From Mesorhizobium denitrificans (GTDB lineage: Bacteria; Pseudomonadota; Alphaproteobacteria; Rhizobiales; Rhizobiaceae): a stretch of 64,000 nt of DNA. The DNA lies in the NCBI RefSeq assembly GCF_003403035.1, contig NZ_QURN01000005.1:124001-188000 (forward strand), read 5' to 3'. Positions 1 through 11,255 of the stretch are shown piece by piece (the first letter of the stretch is position 1; every line of letters starts with the position of its first letter). The position numbers and the translations under genes are program-made. The notes below the pieces were generated by a model, which ran no database searches, was not told the DNA's origin, and saw only the letters and a list, made by a program, of their open reading frames with translations.

Positions 1-757
1 CGACAGGCTTTTTCAGCGATTCAACCGCATCCGGCGAGTTTACGTAAAGCTCGATACTCTGCGCGATGTTCTCAAGATTGAAAAAGAGCTGCGCCTCGGA
101 CAGCGGCATATAGATGACCGAGGCATCGTATTCCGACATGCCGACTTCGAAAATCGCCACAACCGGATAGCCCTTCACGCGCGGCGTGGTGCCGATTGGC
201 GTGACGTCGCCATCCGGCGAAATCAACGTGATCGTGTCGCCAAGAACGAGGCCGAGCGAATCCGCCAAACGCTGGCCAATGGCCACACCTTCGCTGGCGT
301 CGAAATTCTCGATAGTGCCCTGCTTGATGTTCTTGGCTACAAGATCGACCTTCGCCAGATCCGAGCCACGAACACCCCGCACCAGCGCGCCATTGCCAGA
401 AGGCGTGTTACCCTGCGCCAGCACCTGGCCCTCGATCAACGGCATTGCCAGACGCACGCCCGGCACCTTGCTGATGCGGTCTGTAACCGCCGCGTAATCG
501 TCCATCATCGTGTCGATTGGCGCGACGATGAGGTGGCCGTTCGCGCCGAGGAGCTTGTCGAGCAGTTCGGCACGGAAGCCGTTCATAACTGCCATGACAA
601 CGATGAGCGCCGCGACGCCGAGCATGATGCCCGCGAAGGAAATGATCGCCACCATGGAGGTGACGCCTTCCTTGCGCTTGGCGCGCAGATAGCGCCACGC
701 AACCATCCGCTCAAACGCCGAAAACGGCCCCGCTCCGCGCGCGGGAGCGGCGCTCAT
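1..757 (-). CDS. lolC: Lipoprotein-releasing ABC transporter permease LolC/LolE (3' end off window)
   Basis: Inner-membrane permease of the LolCDE complex, which extracts outer-membrane lipoproteins and hands them to LolA. The visible part has a cytoplasmic N-terminus, one transmembrane helix at about residues 34-58 and the start of the large periplasmic domain; the later helices lie beyond the window. The start ATG overlaps the proS stop as ATGA, so the two are translationally coupled. proS-lolC order is conserved in alphaproteobacteria. The family is confident; LolC versus LolE cannot be separated here because this group usually has one merged permease. Confidence 0.85.
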   Translation of the reverse strand, partial: MSAAPARGAGPFSAFERMVAWRYLRAKRKEGVTSMVAIISFAGIMLGVAALIVVMAVMNGFRAELLDKLLGANGHLIVAPIDTMMDDYAAVTDRISKVPGVRLAMPLIEGQVLAQGNTPSGNGALVRGVRGSDLAKVDLVAKNIKQGTIENFDASEGVAIGQRLADSLGLVLGDTITLISPDGDVTPIGTTPRVKGYPVVAIFEVGMSEYDASVIYMPLSEAQLFFNLENIAQSIELYVNSPDAVESLKKPV

Positions 758-2082
758 TCAGCCGCTCCGAAACGCTCCAGCGCCACAGCCAGCGAAACTG
801 TTTCTCGCTCGCCGGTGCGCCGATTCTTGATTTCGACTTCGCCAGCAGCCGCGCCGCGCGGACCTACGATGACCTGCCACGGCAAGCCGATGAGGTCGGC
901 AGTCGCGAACTTGCCGCCCGCGCGCTGGTCTGTATCATCGTAGAGCACATCCTTGCCCGCTGCCTGGAACGCATCATAAAGCCGCTCACAGATGCTGTCG
1001 CATTCGTGATCGCCGACCTTCATGTTGATGAGCGCGATGTCGAATGGCGCAACGCTTTCCGGCCAGATGATGCCTGCATCGTCGTGGCTGGCTTCGATGA
1101 TCGCTGCGATGAGGCGCGTCGGGCCAATGCCATACGATCCCATCGAAACATTGTGCTCCTTGCCATCCGGCCCCTGCACTTTCGCACCCATCGGCTTCGA
1201 ATATTTCTCGCCGAAGTGGAAAATATGGCCAACCTCGATACCGCGCGCAGACAGACGGTCATCCGCCGGGATTTTGTCCCACGCGGCTTCGTCATGCATT
1301 TCGTCCGTTGCGGCGTAGGGTGTCGTCCACTCCTTCACGATGTGCGCAATCTGCGCATCATTGCCGAAATCCGTCGACGCGCCGGGCACTTCCAGATCGA
1401 GAAATTCGCGATCACAGAAAACCTGACTCTCGCCCGTTTCGGCCAGAATGATGAATTCGTGACTGAGGTCGCCGCCAATCGGACCAGTATCGGCGCGCAT
1501 CGGAATCGCCTTCAGCCCCATGCGCGTGAAGGTGCGCAGATAAGCGACGAACATGCGATTATAGGCGGCCTTCGCGCCCTCATAATTGAGGTCGAACGAA
1601 TAGGCATCCTTCATCAGAAATTCGCGGCCGCGCATGACGCCGAAACGAGGGCGGACCTCATCGCGGAACTTCCACTGAATGTGATAGAGATTGAGCGGCA
1701 AATCCTTGTAGGACTTCACGTAGGAGCGGAAAATCTCGGTGACCATTTCCTCGTTGGTCGGTCCATAAAGGAGTTCGCGATCCTGCCGGTCCTTGATGCG
1801 CAGCATCTCCTTGCCGTAGTCGTCGTAGCGACCGCTCTCGCGCCACAACTCGGCGGACTGAATGGTGGGCATCAGGATTTCCAGCGCGCCGGCGCGGTTC
1901 TGCTCCTCGCGAATGATCTGGCAAACCTTGTCCATCACGCGCTTGCCTATTGGCAGCATGGTGAAACTGCCCTGCCCTTGCTGGCGGATCATACCCGCGC
2001 GCAACATCAGGCGATGCGAGACAATCTCGGCCTCGCGGGGGTTCTCTTTCAGGATGGGCAGGAAATAGCGAGACAGACGCAT
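754..2082 (-). CDS. proS: Prolyl-tRNA synthetase, short alphaproteobacterial type
   Basis: Charges tRNA-Pro with proline in the cytoplasm. The 442-residue product begins [13 protein letters not shown] and shows the class II motifs: motif 2 around [17 protein letters not shown] and motif 3 around [10 protein letters not shown], followed by the anticodon-binding domain from about residue 345. It is about 130 residues shorter than the E. coli enzyme because the inserted editing domain is missing, as is normal in this class. The TGA overlaps the lolC start by 4 bp. A 600 bp gap separates it from the DUF1467 gene upstream, so it probably has its own promoter. Confidence 0.96.
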   Translation of the reverse strand: MRLSRYFLPILKENPREAEIVSHRLMLRAGMIRQQGQGSFTMLPIGKRVMDKVCQIIREEQNRAGALEILMPTIQSAELWRESGRYDDYGKEMLRIKDRQDRELLYGPTNEEMVTEIFRSYVKSYKDLPLNLYHIQWKFRDEVRPRFGVMRGREFLMKDAYSFDLNYEGAKAAYNRMFVAYLRTFTRMGLKAIPMRADTGPIGGDLSHEFIILAETGESQVFCDREFLDLEVPGASTDFGNDAQIAHIVKEWTTPYAATDEMHDEAAWDKIPADDRLSARGIEVGHIFHFGEKYSKPMGAKVQGPDGKEHNVSMGSYGIGPTRLIAAIIEASHDDAGIIWPESVAPFDIALINMKVGDHECDSICERLYDAFQAAGKDVLYDDTDQRAGGKFATADLIGLPWQVIVGPRGAAAGEVEIKNRRTGERETVSLAVALERFGAAE

Positions 2083-2159
2083 TCGATAGTCCGTGAAAAT
2101 GGGCCGCAGTGAATCGGCTGGGGAATATGCTGATTTGACCCGGCTTCATAGCCATTTCA

Positions 2160-2464
2160 TGACCGAATGAAAACCAAAAGCCGCTTTGAATCGGCATTCA
2201 ACGCTTCACGAAATGGAATGATATGGAATTGTGCAGCGCAGCACAGAATCTGTGCATTACGCAGCAACATTTTTCGTGACATTAGACGCAACCTTGGTCT
2301 AATGTGCCACTGCATAATCGAATGGGCGAAAAACAATTCGCCCTCTTACGCGGTCAAAGTCTTGGGAGGATGTGATCTAGGCGCGCTAATCCGCTGCCGC
2401 CGGAAAACCGGAAAACAGATCAGAACGCGTTAAACTGCAAGGCTTCGGGCCTTGCTTTTTTTTT
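2160..2464 (+). ncRNA. Candidate plus-strand small RNA ending in an intrinsic terminator
   Basis: Three hairpins follow each other: attagac/gtctaat at 2281-2303, gggcgaa/ttcgccc at 2324-2343, and the terminator at 2437-2464. The terminator has the sense of the plus strand, but no recognisable plus-strand gene ends there, which is what a stand-alone small RNA would leave. The 5' end is unknown and 2160 is a guess. The alternative is a small unrecognised protein: an open frame stops at 2433, 3 bp before the terminator. Confidence 0.35.
2437..2464 (+). terminator. Intrinsic terminator
   Basis: GCAAGGC, a TTCGG loop, then GCCTTGC and nine T residues. It has no U-tract on the minus strand, so it acts on plus-strand transcription. 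Confidence 0.85.
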
Positions 2465-2690
2465 GTGCAGTTTCGCAAAATTTAGCCGAAAGAATTTGCG
2501 CAGCACCGGAAGTGTTTTCTGCGCAAATCGAGCGCTTACCCCTCAACCGCCTGCCGGCACTACCCCGCCCTCCGCTATGGCTCTGGGCGTTCGTCATTTG
2601 AAAAGCCCATTCTGGGGCTTTTCATCCGCTGCGCGGACCACTCCTCACCCCTCAGGGGGAGAAGGGGACAACTGCGATGCCTCGCACAGC

Positions 2691-2969
2691 TCACTTCAAT
2701 TCGTGAGCCTCGGGCGCGAGACGCGGGATGTCGGCAAAGGTGTAGCCAAGGCCGCGCGTGAGATAAAAGAACCCGCCGCAAATGATGAGCGCGACAATTG
2801 TCGCCCAGACCATCGCGCGGAATATGTGCGGTCCGCGCGGCGCGCTGGGGACCGTGCCGAGCGTTACCTCGCCATCTTCATCCTGCGTTTTCAGGCCAAA
2901 CGGCAGCACGGCAAACAGCACGAGCCACCAGACAACGAAAAAGACCGCAAATGCGGAAAACCAGCTCAC
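2691..2969 (-). CDS. DUF1467 family small membrane protein
   Basis: A 92-residue inner-membrane protein with two predicted transmembrane helices (about residues 4-26 and 52-72) and a polar loop between them. It matches the DUF1467 family by length, the FFVVWWLVLFAVLPFG start and its place next to methylmalonyl-CoA epimerase in alphaproteobacteria. Its start overlaps the mce stop by 4 bp. The molecular role is unknown. Being the last gene of the long nuo-birA-rnj-mce string suggests co-transcription, not a shared function. Confidence 0.85.
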   Translation of the reverse strand: MSWFSAFAVFFVVWWLVLFAVLPFGLKTQDEDGEVTLGTVPSAPRGPHIFRAMVWATIVALIICGGFFYLTRGLGYTFADIPRLAPEAHELK

Positions 2970-3373
2970 CCGGCCTGCTCCAACTCTACCAGTGTGCCCA
3001 GAAAATCCTTCGGATGCAGGAAAAGCACAGGCTTGCCATGCGCTCCGATTTTCGGCTCGCCATCGCCAAGCACGCGCGCGCCCTGCGATTTCAGCCGGTC
3101 GCGCGCGGCAATTATGTCATCCACCTCGTAGCAGATGTGGTGCATGCCACCCGCAGGGCTTTTCTCAAGAAAGGTCGCGATGGGCGAGTTTTCGCCCAGC
3201 GGTTCCAGCAACTCGATCTTGGTGTTGCCCACATCGATGAACACCACGGTGACACCATGCTCCGGCAACAGCTGCGGTTCCGACAGGCGCGCGCCGAGCG
3301 TATCGCGATAAAGCGCACTCGCGGCCTTCATGTCAGGGACTGCGATGGCAACGTGATTGAGCCGACCGAGCAT
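2966..3373 (-). CDS. mce: Methylmalonyl-CoA epimerase
   Basis: Interconverts (2R)- and (2S)-methylmalonyl-CoA in propionyl-CoA breakdown; the next enzyme is the adenosylcobalamin-dependent mutase. The 135-residue product is a two-module vicinal-oxygen-chelate (glyoxalase) fold starting MLGRLNHVAIAVPD. The metal ligands fit His7 (NHVAIAV), the MHHICYEVDD segment near residue 87 and Glu131 of LVELEQ. Length is normal. It lies 25 bp after rnj. The link to cobalamin matters because a cobalamin operon lies 20 kb away, but they are not in one transcript. Confidence 0.93.
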   Translation of the reverse strand: MLGRLNHVAIAVPDMKAASALYRDTLGARLSEPQLLPEHGVTVVFIDVGNTKIELLEPLGENSPIATFLEKSPAGGMHHICYEVDDIIAARDRLKSQGARVLGDGEPKIGAHGKPVLFLHPKDFLGTLVELEQAG

Positions 3374-3398
3374 TCCAGTGCATCCTTCCCTGCTGCCG

Positions 3399-5069
3399 CT
3401 ATCGCGTGACGAACACCGTCACGAGCGGCTTCTTGCCCCATGCCTGATTGGCCGCACCGCGCACCGCGCGGCGAACCGCCTCTTGCACGAGGTCGAGGTC
3501 TTTTCGCCGCTGACGCGGTATGGAATCCAGCGCGCCGATTGCCGCATCCAGCATAACCTCTTCAAGGTCATCGCCCCTCGCATCCGTCTGCGGAACGCCG
3601 ATTGCCACAATATCCGGATCGCCGGAAAGCTCGTAGCGGTCATCCAGCACGACATTGACGGCCACATGGCCGGCGAAGGACAGCTTGCGCCTGTCACGCA
3701 CGCCCATGTCCTCATCGGACCCGATGAGATTGCCGTCTTTGTAAAGCCTGCCGAACGGAACCTGATCGATAATTTCGGGCGCGCCGGGCCACAAGCGCAG
3801 CATATCACCATCGCGCACCTGCGCGACCTGAGGTATGCCGGACATGGCCATCAGCGAACCCTGCGCGACCAGATGCGCCGCCTCGCCATGCGCCGGAACG
3901 CCGATCTGCGGGCGCACCCATTCGTACATCTTTTTCAATTCGCCACGGCGCGGATGGCCCGACACATGCACCAGCGCATCCGTGTCTTCGATGATGCGCA
4001 TGCCCATGTCGATCAAGCGATTCTTGATTTCGAGGATGGCGCGCTCGTTGCCGGGAATTGCGCGCGACGAGAAGATGACGCTGTCGCCCGGCGTGAGCGG
4101 AACCGCCTTCATCTCCTCACGCGAAAGCTTGGCAAGCGCCGCCTGCGGCTCGCCCTGGCTGCCCGTGCAGATGACGACCAACTCCTTGCGCGCAATATAG
4201 GGATAGTCCTCCTCGGCCAGAAATGGCGGCAGGCCATCCATGTAGCCAAGTTCGGTCGCCACACCGACAACGCGCTTCAGCGAGCGGCCAAGCAGCAGGA
4301 CCCTGCGCCCCGCTCTGGCGGCAGCCTCCGCAATCGACCGGATGCGCCCGACATTGGACGAAAAGGTGGTGATCGCAACACGCCCCGCGGCTTCCGAGAT
4401 GATCTTTTCAAGGCTCTCGCCGACCGCCTTTTCCGACGGTGACTCGCCTTCGCGCAGCGCATTGGTGGAATCGCAAATGAGCGCCAACACGCCAGCGTCG
4501 CCAATTGCGCGCAGGCGGGCTTCGTCCGTCTTGGGGCCAATCTGGGGCGCAGGATCGATGCGCCAGTCGCCCGTGTGCACAACCGTGCCGGCGGGGGTGG
4601 TGATGGCCAGCGCCATCGGCTCCGGAATCGAGTGCGCGACCGGAACGGCCTCAATCTGGAACGGGCCGACGGTAAACTTTTCTCCGCCGCGATAAATCTG
4701 AACCGGAATATCCGGCGCGCCATGTTCCGACTGGCGCTTCGCCTCCAGCAGGCCAGCGCCGAACGCTGTCATCCACACCGGGACCTTGAGGCGCGGCCAA
4801 AGATCGTGCAGCGCGCCATAATGATCCTCGTGGACATGCGTGATGACGATGCCGCGCAGATTGTCGATATTTCCTTCGATAAAGCGCGTATCCGGCAGGA
4901 TGAGATCGACGCCGGGGTGCTTCTCGTCCGGGAAGGTCACGCCCACATCGACGATGAGCCATTCGCGATTTTGCGAGGGGCCAAAGCCGTAAAGCGCGAA
5001 ATTCATGCCGATCTCGCCAATGCCGCCCAGCGGCACGAAAACCAGTTCGGCGCTATTCTTATCCGCCAT
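3399..5069 (-). CDS. rnj: Ribonuclease J
   Basis: Metallo-beta-lactamase-fold RNase with endo- and 5'-3' exonuclease activity in RNA maturation and decay. The 556-residue protein has the zinc motif HVHEDH at about residues 78-83, further ligands in VHTGDW, the beta-CASP domain with the late SGH motif, the RNase-J RMMBL/exonuclease motif and a C-terminal domain. I chose ATG at 5069 because AGGGGAA lies 5-6 nt upstream; the in-frame TTG at 5072 is too close to it. It follows birA by 18 bp in the same transcript direction. Confidence 0.95.
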   Translation of the reverse strand: MADKNSAELVFVPLGGIGEIGMNFALYGFGPSQNREWLIVDVGVTFPDEKHPGVDLILPDTRFIEGNIDNLRGIVITHVHEDHYGALHDLWPRLKVPVWMTAFGAGLLEAKRQSEHGAPDIPVQIYRGGEKFTVGPFQIEAVPVAHSIPEPMALAITTPAGTVVHTGDWRIDPAPQIGPKTDEARLRAIGDAGVLALICDSTNALREGESPSEKAVGESLEKIISEAAGRVAITTFSSNVGRIRSIAEAAARAGRRVLLLGRSLKRVVGVATELGYMDGLPPFLAEEDYPYIARKELVVICTGSQGEPQAALAKLSREEMKAVPLTPGDSVIFSSRAIPGNERAILEIKNRLIDMGMRIIEDTDALVHVSGHPRRGELKKMYEWVRPQIGVPAHGEAAHLVAQGSLMAMSGIPQVAQVRDGDMLRLWPGAPEIIDQVPFGRLYKDGNLIGSDEDMGVRDRRKLSFAGHVAVNVVLDDRYELSGDPDIVAIGVPQTDARGDDLEEVMLDAAIGALDSIPRQRRKDLDLVQEAVRRAVRGAANQAWGKKPLVTVFVTR

Positions 5070-5087
5070 CAAAATTCCCCTGTCCCG

Positions 5088-5915
5088 CTATGCCGTTCCA
5101 GCCGACGCAACCGCACCGAAATGAACGTCACCCGCCGAAATCGCAAGCCGCTGGCCGTCCTCATCCCGGATGACGAAACGGCATTCCTCGTCAATCGTCT
5201 CAAATATACCGCGCTTGACCTGCCCGTCGACACGCACCGCGACCTCACCGCCCAAGCCCGCTGCGCGCGACAGCCAAAGATTGCGGATCGCCGCCAGTCC
5301 CTCTCCGGCGCGCCAGCTTGCGAAATGCGCGACCCACGCATCCGACAGCGCGACGAACAGGGTCTGAGCGTCGCATTGCGCGCCGAGATTCGTCAGCGAC
5401 GTTGCGGGGTATGGCACATCCCTGGGATGCTCAACAACATTGACGCCAATGCCAACAGCGACCGCCATGCGGTCCGGCGCGAGCATGGACGATTCAAGCA
5501 GAATGCCCGCCATCTTCGCGCCATCGGCCAGAACGTCGTTCGGCCATTTCAACTCGAAGCGGTTGCGGCCCGCACTCGCACCATCCAGCGCGATCTTGAC
5601 CGTGCGGCCTGGAGCGACAGCGTCTAGCGCATCCGCCAGCGCCAGACCCGCAACGAAACCGAGCGTTGCGGCATGTTGAAAATTGCGCTCGAGAACGACC
5701 AGAAGGGTCGCCGCCAGATTACCTTTTGGCGTGGCCCAAACCCGACCGCGTCTCCCCCTGCCCGCTTCCTGCTGCAGCGCCGCTATCCAGAGATTGCCGC
5801 TGTCAGCCTCGCGCGCCCGCTCCAGAGCGAGCGCGTTTGTCGACCCAACGCTCTCATATGCTTCGAGGCGATAGCCAGACAGCAGCGCTGTCGGCGCGAG
5901 TTGAAAGCCGGTCAA
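5088..5915 (-). CDS. birA: Biotin-acetyl-CoA-carboxylase ligase (monofunctional BirA)
   Basis: Attaches biotin to the carboxyl carrier protein through biotinyl-5'-AMP. The 275-residue protein has the catalytic segment [12 protein letters not shown] (about residues 47-58) and KWPNDVL (about 124), and a short C-terminal domain. It lacks the N-terminal DNA-binding winged helix of E. coli BirA, so it is a ligase and not the biotin repressor. Its start overlaps the nuoN stop by 4 bp, making it the first gene after the complex I genes. Confidence 0.95.
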   Translation of the reverse strand: MTGFQLAPTALLSGYRLEAYESVGSTNALALERAREADSGNLWIAALQQEAGRGRRGRVWATPKGNLAATLLVVLERNFQHAATLGFVAGLALADALDAVAPGRTVKIALDGASAGRNRFELKWPNDVLADGAKMAGILLESSMLAPDRMAVAVGIGVNVVEHPRDVPYPATSLTNLGAQCDAQTLFVALSDAWVAHFASWRAGEGLAAIRNLWLSRAAGLGGEVAVRVDGQVKRGIFETIDEECRFVIRDEDGQRLAISAGDVHFGAVASAGTA

Positions 5916-7348
5916 AAAAACGTCTTTGCCGCTGTTTGAGCAACAGCCTCAAGCGGCCCCATGAACAGCATATAGAGCAGCACGAACGCGCCCGAAATGC
6001 CGAGCACCAGCCGCAACTCGCCCGCCATTGGCTGGAAGCCGCCAACCGGCTCATCAAACCACATGATCTTGATGATGCGCAGATAATAATAAGCGCCCAC
6101 CACGGAGGCCAGCACGCCAATGACCGCCAGCGCATAAAGCTTGGCGTCGATTGCCGCGAGGAAGACGTACCACTTGCCCCAGAAGCCCGCGAGCGGCGGA
6201 ATGCCAGCCAGCGAGAACATGAGGATCGTCAGGATCGTCGCCATGACCGGGTTTGTGTTCGAAAGGCCAGCCAGATCGCTGATGGACTCTACATTGCCGT
6301 CACGCCGGCGCATGGCAAGGATGAAGGCGAAGGTGCCGAGCGTCATGCCAAGATAGATCGTCATATAAATGATGACGCCACGCACGCCCGCTTCATTTGC
6401 TGCAGCGAGGCCGACAAGCGCGTATCCCATGTGGCCGATGGACGAGTATGCCATCAGGCGTTTGATGTTCTTCTGCCCGATGGCGGCGAAGGCGCCGAGC
6501 ACCATCGACGCGATGGAGACGAAGACGAGAATCTGCTGCCAGTCATGCGCGACGGGGCCAAACGTGCCGACCGTGACGCGGACCAGCAGAGCCATTGCCG
6601 CCATTTTCGGCGCGGCCGCAAAAAAGGCCGTGACCGGCGTCGGCGCGCCTTCATAAACGTCTGGCGTCCACATATGGAACGGGACTGCGGAGATCTTGAA
6701 CGCAATGCCCGCGAGCAGGAACACCAGACCGAAGACGAGGCCGAGCTGACGCTCGCCGCCCATGAGCGCGTTGGTGATTTCCGCAAAGCCGACATGGCCG
6801 GTGTAGCCGTAGATCAAGCTAATGCCATAAAGCATCATGCCTGACGACAGCGCACCGAGGACGAAATATTTCAGGCCAGCCTCGGTGGAGCGCACGCTGT
6901 CACGATTGATCGCGGCGACCACGTAGAGCGCCAGCGACTGCAACTCCATACCGAGATACAGCGCGATCATATTGTTCGCGGAGATCATCACCATCATGCC
7001 GAGCGTCGAGAGCATGATGAGGACCGGAAATTCGAACTTGTCGAACTTTTCCGCCTTGGCAAAGCCAACCGACATGATGAGCGTGACGACCGAGCCAATC
7101 AGCGTCAGCACCTTCATGAAGCGCGCGAAGGAATCGCTGACAAACGCGCTGCCGAACGCTTCGCCCGTTCCGGTGAAAAGCACCAGCCATGCGCCCGCGC
7201 CGATCAGGACGGCGACGGCGAGGCCAGTTACGGTGGTGTTGGCGCGTTCACCCGAAAACGCGCCGATCATCAGCAGAACCAGCGCACCGATTGCGATAAT
7301 CAGTTCGGGCGCGGCGAGCGAGAGGCTGAGGGAAAGGTCTGGGGTCAT
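5912..7348 (-). CDS. nuoN: NADH-quinone oxidoreductase subunit N
   Basis: Antiporter-like, proton-pumping membrane subunit of respiratory complex I. 478 residues with about 14 hydrophobic helices, including the conserved lysine-bearing broken helices ([20 protein letters not shown] near residues 212-231). Last nuo gene, 14 bp after nuoM and overlapping birA. Confidence 0.96.
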   Translation of the reverse strand: MTPDLSLSLSLAAPELIIAIGALVLLMIGAFSGERANTTVTGLAVAVLIGAGAWLVLFTGTGEAFGSAFVSDSFARFMKVLTLIGSVVTLIMSVGFAKAEKFDKFEFPVLIMLSTLGMMVMISANNMIALYLGMELQSLALYVVAAINRDSVRSTEAGLKYFVLGALSSGMMLYGISLIYGYTGHVGFAEITNALMGGERQLGLVFGLVFLLAGIAFKISAVPFHMWTPDVYEGAPTPVTAFFAAAPKMAAMALLVRVTVGTFGPVAHDWQQILVFVSIASMVLGAFAAIGQKNIKRLMAYSSIGHMGYALVGLAAANEAGVRGVIIYMTIYLGMTLGTFAFILAMRRRDGNVESISDLAGLSNTNPVMATILTILMFSLAGIPPLAGFWGKWYVFLAAIDAKLYALAVIGVLASVVGAYYYLRIIKIMWFDEPVGGFQPMAGELRLVLGISGAFVLLYMLFMGPLEAVAQTAAKTFF

Positions 7349-7362
7349 CTTGCCCTATCCTG

Positions 7363-8898
7363 TCAATGCGCTGCTGCCGGAGCTTCCGCTGCCGGCGCCG
7401 GGGCGGCCTGCGGGGCCGCCTGAATTGAGATGGAAACCTGATCGACGAGATTCTTGACCGAGGCCGCAGTGGCGTCGAACACCGGCGCCGGATAGACGCC
7501 GTAGAAGATTGTCAGCACGACCAGCGGATAAATCACGAGCTTCTCGCGCAGCGAGAGATCGAGCATGCCCTTGAGGCTGTCCTTGGTCAGCGCACCCAAC
7601 ACGACACGGCGATAGAGCCACAGTGCATAGGCCGCCGACAGGATAACACCGGTGGTAGCAAACAGCGCAACCCATGTGTTGACCTTGAACACACCGAGCA
7701 AAGTCAGGAACTCACCAATGAAGCCGCTGGTGCCCGGCAGGCCGACATTGGCCATGGTGAAGATCAGGAACGCCACCGCATATTTCGGCATGATGTTCAC
7801 CAGACCGCCATAGGCCGAGATTTCGCGCGTGTGCAGCCGGTCATATATGACGCCGACGCAGAGGAAGAGCGCACCGGAAACCAGACCATGGCTGAGCATC
7901 TGGAAGATCGCGCCCTGCACGCCTTCCTGATTCATCGCGAAGATACCCATCGTCACGTAACCCATATGCGCGACGGACGAGTAAGCAATCAGCTTCTTGA
8001 TGTCCTCCTGCATGAGCGCCACCAGCGAGGTGTAGATGATGGCGACGACAGATAGCGTGAAGACGAATGGCGCAAAATATTCCGATGCGAGCGGGAACAT
8101 TGGCAGCGAGAAACGCAGAAAGCCGTAACCGCCCATCTTCAGCAGGATGCCCGCCAGAATGACCGAGCCGGCGGTCGGAGCCTCAACGTGGGCATCCGGC
8201 AACCACGTGTGCACCGGCCACATCGGCATCTTCACCGCAAAGGAAGCGAAGAAGGCGAGCCATAACCATGTCTGCATATTGGCAGGGAAATCATGCGTCA
8301 GCAGGGTCGGAATGTCTGTCGTTCCAGCCTGCCAGTACATTGCCATGACGGCCAGCAGCATCAGCACCGAGCCGAGCAGCGTATACAGGAAGAACTTGAA
8401 CGACGCATATACGCGGCGCTTGCCGCCCCACACGCCGATGATGATGAACATCGGAATGAGGCCCGCTTCGAAAAACACGTAGAACAGCACGATATCCAGC
8501 GCGCAGAACACACCGATCATCAGCGTTTCCAGCAGCAGAAACGCAATCATATATTCCTTGACGCGCTTATCGATCGACTCCCACGACGCCAGAATGCAGA
8601 GCGGCATCAGGAAGGTGGTCAGGATCACAAACAGCATCGAAATGCCATCTACGCCCATATGGTAAGACGCGATCGAGCCGAGGAAATCGAACTTTTCGAC
8701 AAACTGGAAATTCGGCGTCGAATTGTCGAAGCCAATCCAGATCCAGAGCGAAACAATGAAGGTAAAGACGGTCGTGAACAGCGCTACCGCGCGGATATTG
8801 CGCCGCGCATTTTCGCCCTCATCCGTGATGAACAGGATAAGCAGCGCGCCAACCAGCGGCAGAAAAGTGACCGTAGATAGGATCGGCCAGTCGATCAT
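7363..8898 (-). CDS. nuoM: NADH-quinone oxidoreductase subunit M
   Basis: Antiporter-like proton-pumping subunit of complex I. 511 residues, about 14 transmembrane helices. Conserved segments are [20 protein letters not shown] around residue 229 and [14 protein letters not shown] around 311. The C-terminus ends in an unusual alanine/proline tail (about the last 20 residues). The ATG shares one base with the nuoL TGA. Confidence 0.97.
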   Translation of the reverse strand: MIDWPILSTVTFLPLVGALLILFITDEGENARRNIRAVALFTTVFTFIVSLWIWIGFDNSTPNFQFVEKFDFLGSIASYHMGVDGISMLFVILTTFLMPLCILASWESIDKRVKEYMIAFLLLETLMIGVFCALDIVLFYVFFEAGLIPMFIIIGVWGGKRRVYASFKFFLYTLLGSVLMLLAVMAMYWQAGTTDIPTLLTHDFPANMQTWLWLAFFASFAVKMPMWPVHTWLPDAHVEAPTAGSVILAGILLKMGGYGFLRFSLPMFPLASEYFAPFVFTLSVVAIIYTSLVALMQEDIKKLIAYSSVAHMGYVTMGIFAMNQEGVQGAIFQMLSHGLVSGALFLCVGVIYDRLHTREISAYGGLVNIMPKYAVAFLIFTMANVGLPGTSGFIGEFLTLLGVFKVNTWVALFATTGVILSAAYALWLYRRVVLGALTKDSLKGMLDLSLREKLVIYPLVVLTIFYGVYPAPVFDATAASVKNLVDQVSISIQAAPQAAPAPAAEAPAAAH

Positions 8899-10934
8899 CA
8901 GAATGAACCCCCGAGCATCATCCAGGTGGCGAGCGCGGCGACACCGATCAGCATGGCAAAAGCATAGTGGTATAGATAACCGGTCTGGAGCTTGACGACA
9001 CGATCTGTGACGTCAATGACGCCGGCCGAAATGCCATCCGGTCCCAGACCGTCAATGACGACGCCATCCCCCTTCTTCCAGAGGAAATAGCCGAGGCGCT
9101 TCGCCGCCCGCACGAAGAGGAAATCGTACAGTTCGTCAAAGTACCATTTGTTGAGCAGGAACTGATACAGCCCGTGATGGCGCGCGGCCAAGCGCACCGG
9201 CGCCTGCGGGTTGCGGATATAGAAGTGCCACGACACCAGCAGACCGAGCAGCATGGCGACAAACGGCGACAGCTTCACCCACATTGGCACACCATGCATG
9301 TCGTGCAGAATGTGATTGCTCTCCAGCGTGAACAGCGCCTTCTTCCAGAACTCGGCATAGGCCTCGCCGATGAAATAGTCATGGAACACGACACCGGCAA
9401 AGAGCGCGCCGATCGCCAGAATGAACAGCGGAACCAGCATGACAGGGGGCGATTCATGAACGTGGTGCATGACATCATGGCTGGCGCGCGGCTTGCCGTG
9501 GAAGGTCATGAAAATGAGACGCCACGAATAGAAGCTGGTGAAGCACGCCGCGACAACCAGAAGCGCGAAGGCCAGACCCGCAACAGCATTGTGGCCGACG
9601 AATGCGCTTTCGATGATCGCGTCCTTCGAGAAGAAGCCCGCCGTACCGATGATCGTGGCCGGAATGCCGACGCCAGTCAGCGCCAGCGTGCCGATGACCA
9701 TCATCCAGTAGGTTGTCGGGATGAGCTTGCGTATGCCGCCCATCTTTCGCATGTCCTGCTCGTCCGACATCGCATGGATGACCGAACCTGAACCAAGGAA
9801 CAACAGCGCCTTGAAGAAAGCGTGCGTGAACAGGTGGAAGATCGCCGCGCCATAAGCACCAACGCCGAGTGCGACGAACATGTAACCCAACTGCGAACAG
9901 GTTGAATACGCGATAACGCGCTTGATGTCGTTTTGCACCAGTCCGACCGTCGCAGCGAAAAACGCCGTCAGCGCACCAATGAAGGTGACGACTGTCAGCG
10001 CCGAATGCGAAAGCTCGAACAGCGGCGACAGACGCGCCAGCATGAACACGCCGGCGGTGACCATGGTTGCAGCGTGGATCAGCGCGGACACCGGAGTCGG
10101 GCCTTCCATCGCGTCCGGCAACCATGTGTGCAACGGCACCTGTGCGGACTTGCCCATCGCGCCCATGAAGAGCAACAGACAGACGACCGTCATCGCAGCA
10201 GCCTTATCGAGGTGATAGCCGAGGAAGTTCAGCACCGTGTCGCCATGCGCGACGGCTGCGTCGGCACCTTGCGCGGCAGCATCTGTGCCGTGCGCGGCGG
10301 CAGCCGGCAGATAGGTGGCCGCATTGGCAAAAATGGTGTCGAAATTGATCGAGCCGAACAGCACAAACACGCCGAAGATACCGAGCGCGAAGCCAAAGTC
10401 ACCCACGCGGTTTACAACGAACGCCTTGATGGCGGCAGCATTTGCCGAGGGTTTCTGGTACCAGAAACCGATCAGCAAGTACGATGCCAGGCCGACGCCC
10501 TCCCAACCGAAGAACATCTGTACCAGATTGTTCGACGTCACCAGCATGAGCATGGCGAAGGTGAACAGCGACAGATAAGCGAAGAAGCGCGGCCGATGCG
10601 GATCGTGATGCATGTAGCCGATCGAATAAATGTGCACCAGCGACGACACGGTGTTGACCACGACCAACATGACAACGGTCAGCGTGTCGATACGCAGTGC
10701 CCAATCCGCCTGCAGCGCGCCGGAATCTATAAAGCGCAGCACCGGCACGGTGAACGCTTCCGTATCGCCGAGCGCTACCTGAAAAAACGCGACCCACGAC
10801 AGCACAGCGCTGATCACCAGGAAGCCGGACGTAATGTATTCCGACGCCTTCGCGCCCAGAGAATTGCCGAACAGGCCGACAATCAGGAAGCCGAGAAGCG
10901 GCAGAAAGACGATAGCCAGATACATCTGATCCAT
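8898..10934 (-). CDS. nuoL: NADH-quinone oxidoreductase subunit L
   Basis: The largest antiporter-like subunit of complex I, with the long lateral helix near its C-terminus. 678 residues; conserved segments are [19 protein letters not shown] (about 145-163) and [20 protein letters not shown] (about 265-284). Residues of about 208-236 form an alanine/histidine-rich insert between helices that looks species-specific. A second in-frame ATG at 10925 (MYLAIVFLP) is an equally good start by comparison with the family. Confidence 0.96.
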   Translation of the reverse strand: MDQMYLAIVFLPLLGFLIVGLFGNSLGAKASEYITSGFLVISAVLSWVAFFQVALGDTEAFTVPVLRFIDSGALQADWALRIDTLTVVMLVVVNTVSSLVHIYSIGYMHHDPHRPRFFAYLSLFTFAMLMLVTSNNLVQMFFGWEGVGLASYLLIGFWYQKPSANAAAIKAFVVNRVGDFGFALGIFGVFVLFGSINFDTIFANAATYLPAAAAHGTDAAAQGADAAVAHGDTVLNFLGYHLDKAAAMTVVCLLLFMGAMGKSAQVPLHTWLPDAMEGPTPVSALIHAATMVTAGVFMLARLSPLFELSHSALTVVTFIGALTAFFAATVGLVQNDIKRVIAYSTCSQLGYMFVALGVGAYGAAIFHLFTHAFFKALLFLGSGSVIHAMSDEQDMRKMGGIRKLIPTTYWMMVIGTLALTGVGIPATIIGTAGFFSKDAIIESAFVGHNAVAGLAFALLVVAACFTSFYSWRLIFMTFHGKPRASHDVMHHVHESPPVMLVPLFILAIGALFAGVVFHDYFIGEAYAEFWKKALFTLESNHILHDMHGVPMWVKLSPFVAMLLGLLVSWHFYIRNPQAPVRLAARHHGLYQFLLNKWYFDELYDFLFVRAAKRLGYFLWKKGDGVVIDGLGPDGISAGVIDVTDRVVKLQTGYLYHYAFAMLIGVAALATWMMLGGSF

Positions 10935-10944
10935 GGCGCGCTTC

Positions 10945-11253
10945 TCAGCCTTTCATCATGTTGACGTCTTCCACCGCGATGGAACCGCGGTTGCGGAAGA
11001 AGACGACGAGAATTGCAAGCCCGATCGCCGCTTCCGCAGCCGCGACGGTCAGTACGAACAGCGCGAAAACCTGGCCGACCAGATCTCCCAGCGCCGCCGA
11101 AAATGCGACGAAGTTGATGTTGACCGCGAGCAGGATGAGCTCGATCGACATCAGGATGACGATCACGTTTTTGCGGTTCAGGAAAATGCCGAACACGCCG
11201 AGCGTGAACAGGATCGCCGAAACGGCCAGAAAATGTGAGATACCGACCTGCAT
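10945..11253 (-). CDS. nuoK: NADH-quinone oxidoreductase subunit K
   Basis: Small membrane subunit of complex I related to MrpC. 102 residues, three transmembrane helices, with the conserved buried glutamates in [13 protein letters not shown] (helix 2) and in [11 protein letters not shown] (helix 3) used for proton transfer. It lies 10 bp before nuoL and 2 bp after nuoJ. Confidence 0.97.
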   Translation of the reverse strand: MQVGISHFLAVSAILFTLGVFGIFLNRKNVIVILMSIELILLAVNINFVAFSAALGDLVGQVFALFVLTVAAAEAAIGLAILVVFFRNRGSIAVEDVNMMKG

Positions 11254-11255
11254 GA

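Larger units (their letters stand above)
2083..2690. other. Gene-poor gap between proS and the DUF1467 gene
   Basis: About 600 bp with no convincing gene. It holds an AT-richer half (2160-2340) with several small inverted repeats, a strong plus-strand intrinsic terminator at 2437-2464, and a GC-rich half (2530-2690). The GC-rich half contains a 22-nt sequence that recurs inside cobN and a C-rich/G-rich pair at about 2641-2668 that looks like a rhizobial intergenic repeat. An 88-codon plus-strand reading frame (2167-2433) resembles no family I know. Confidence 0.5.

Noticed and set aside
1006-2112. 368-codon plus-strand frame opposite proS
   Set aside because: Shadow frame; proS is unambiguous.
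2167-2433. 88-codon plus-strand frame ending just before the terminator
   Set aside because: No ribosome site, no known family, unusual composition. Kept only as an alternative to the small RNA.
5666-6844. 392-codon plus-strand frame opposite birA/nuoN
   Set aside because: Histidine/arginine-rich shadow with no domain.
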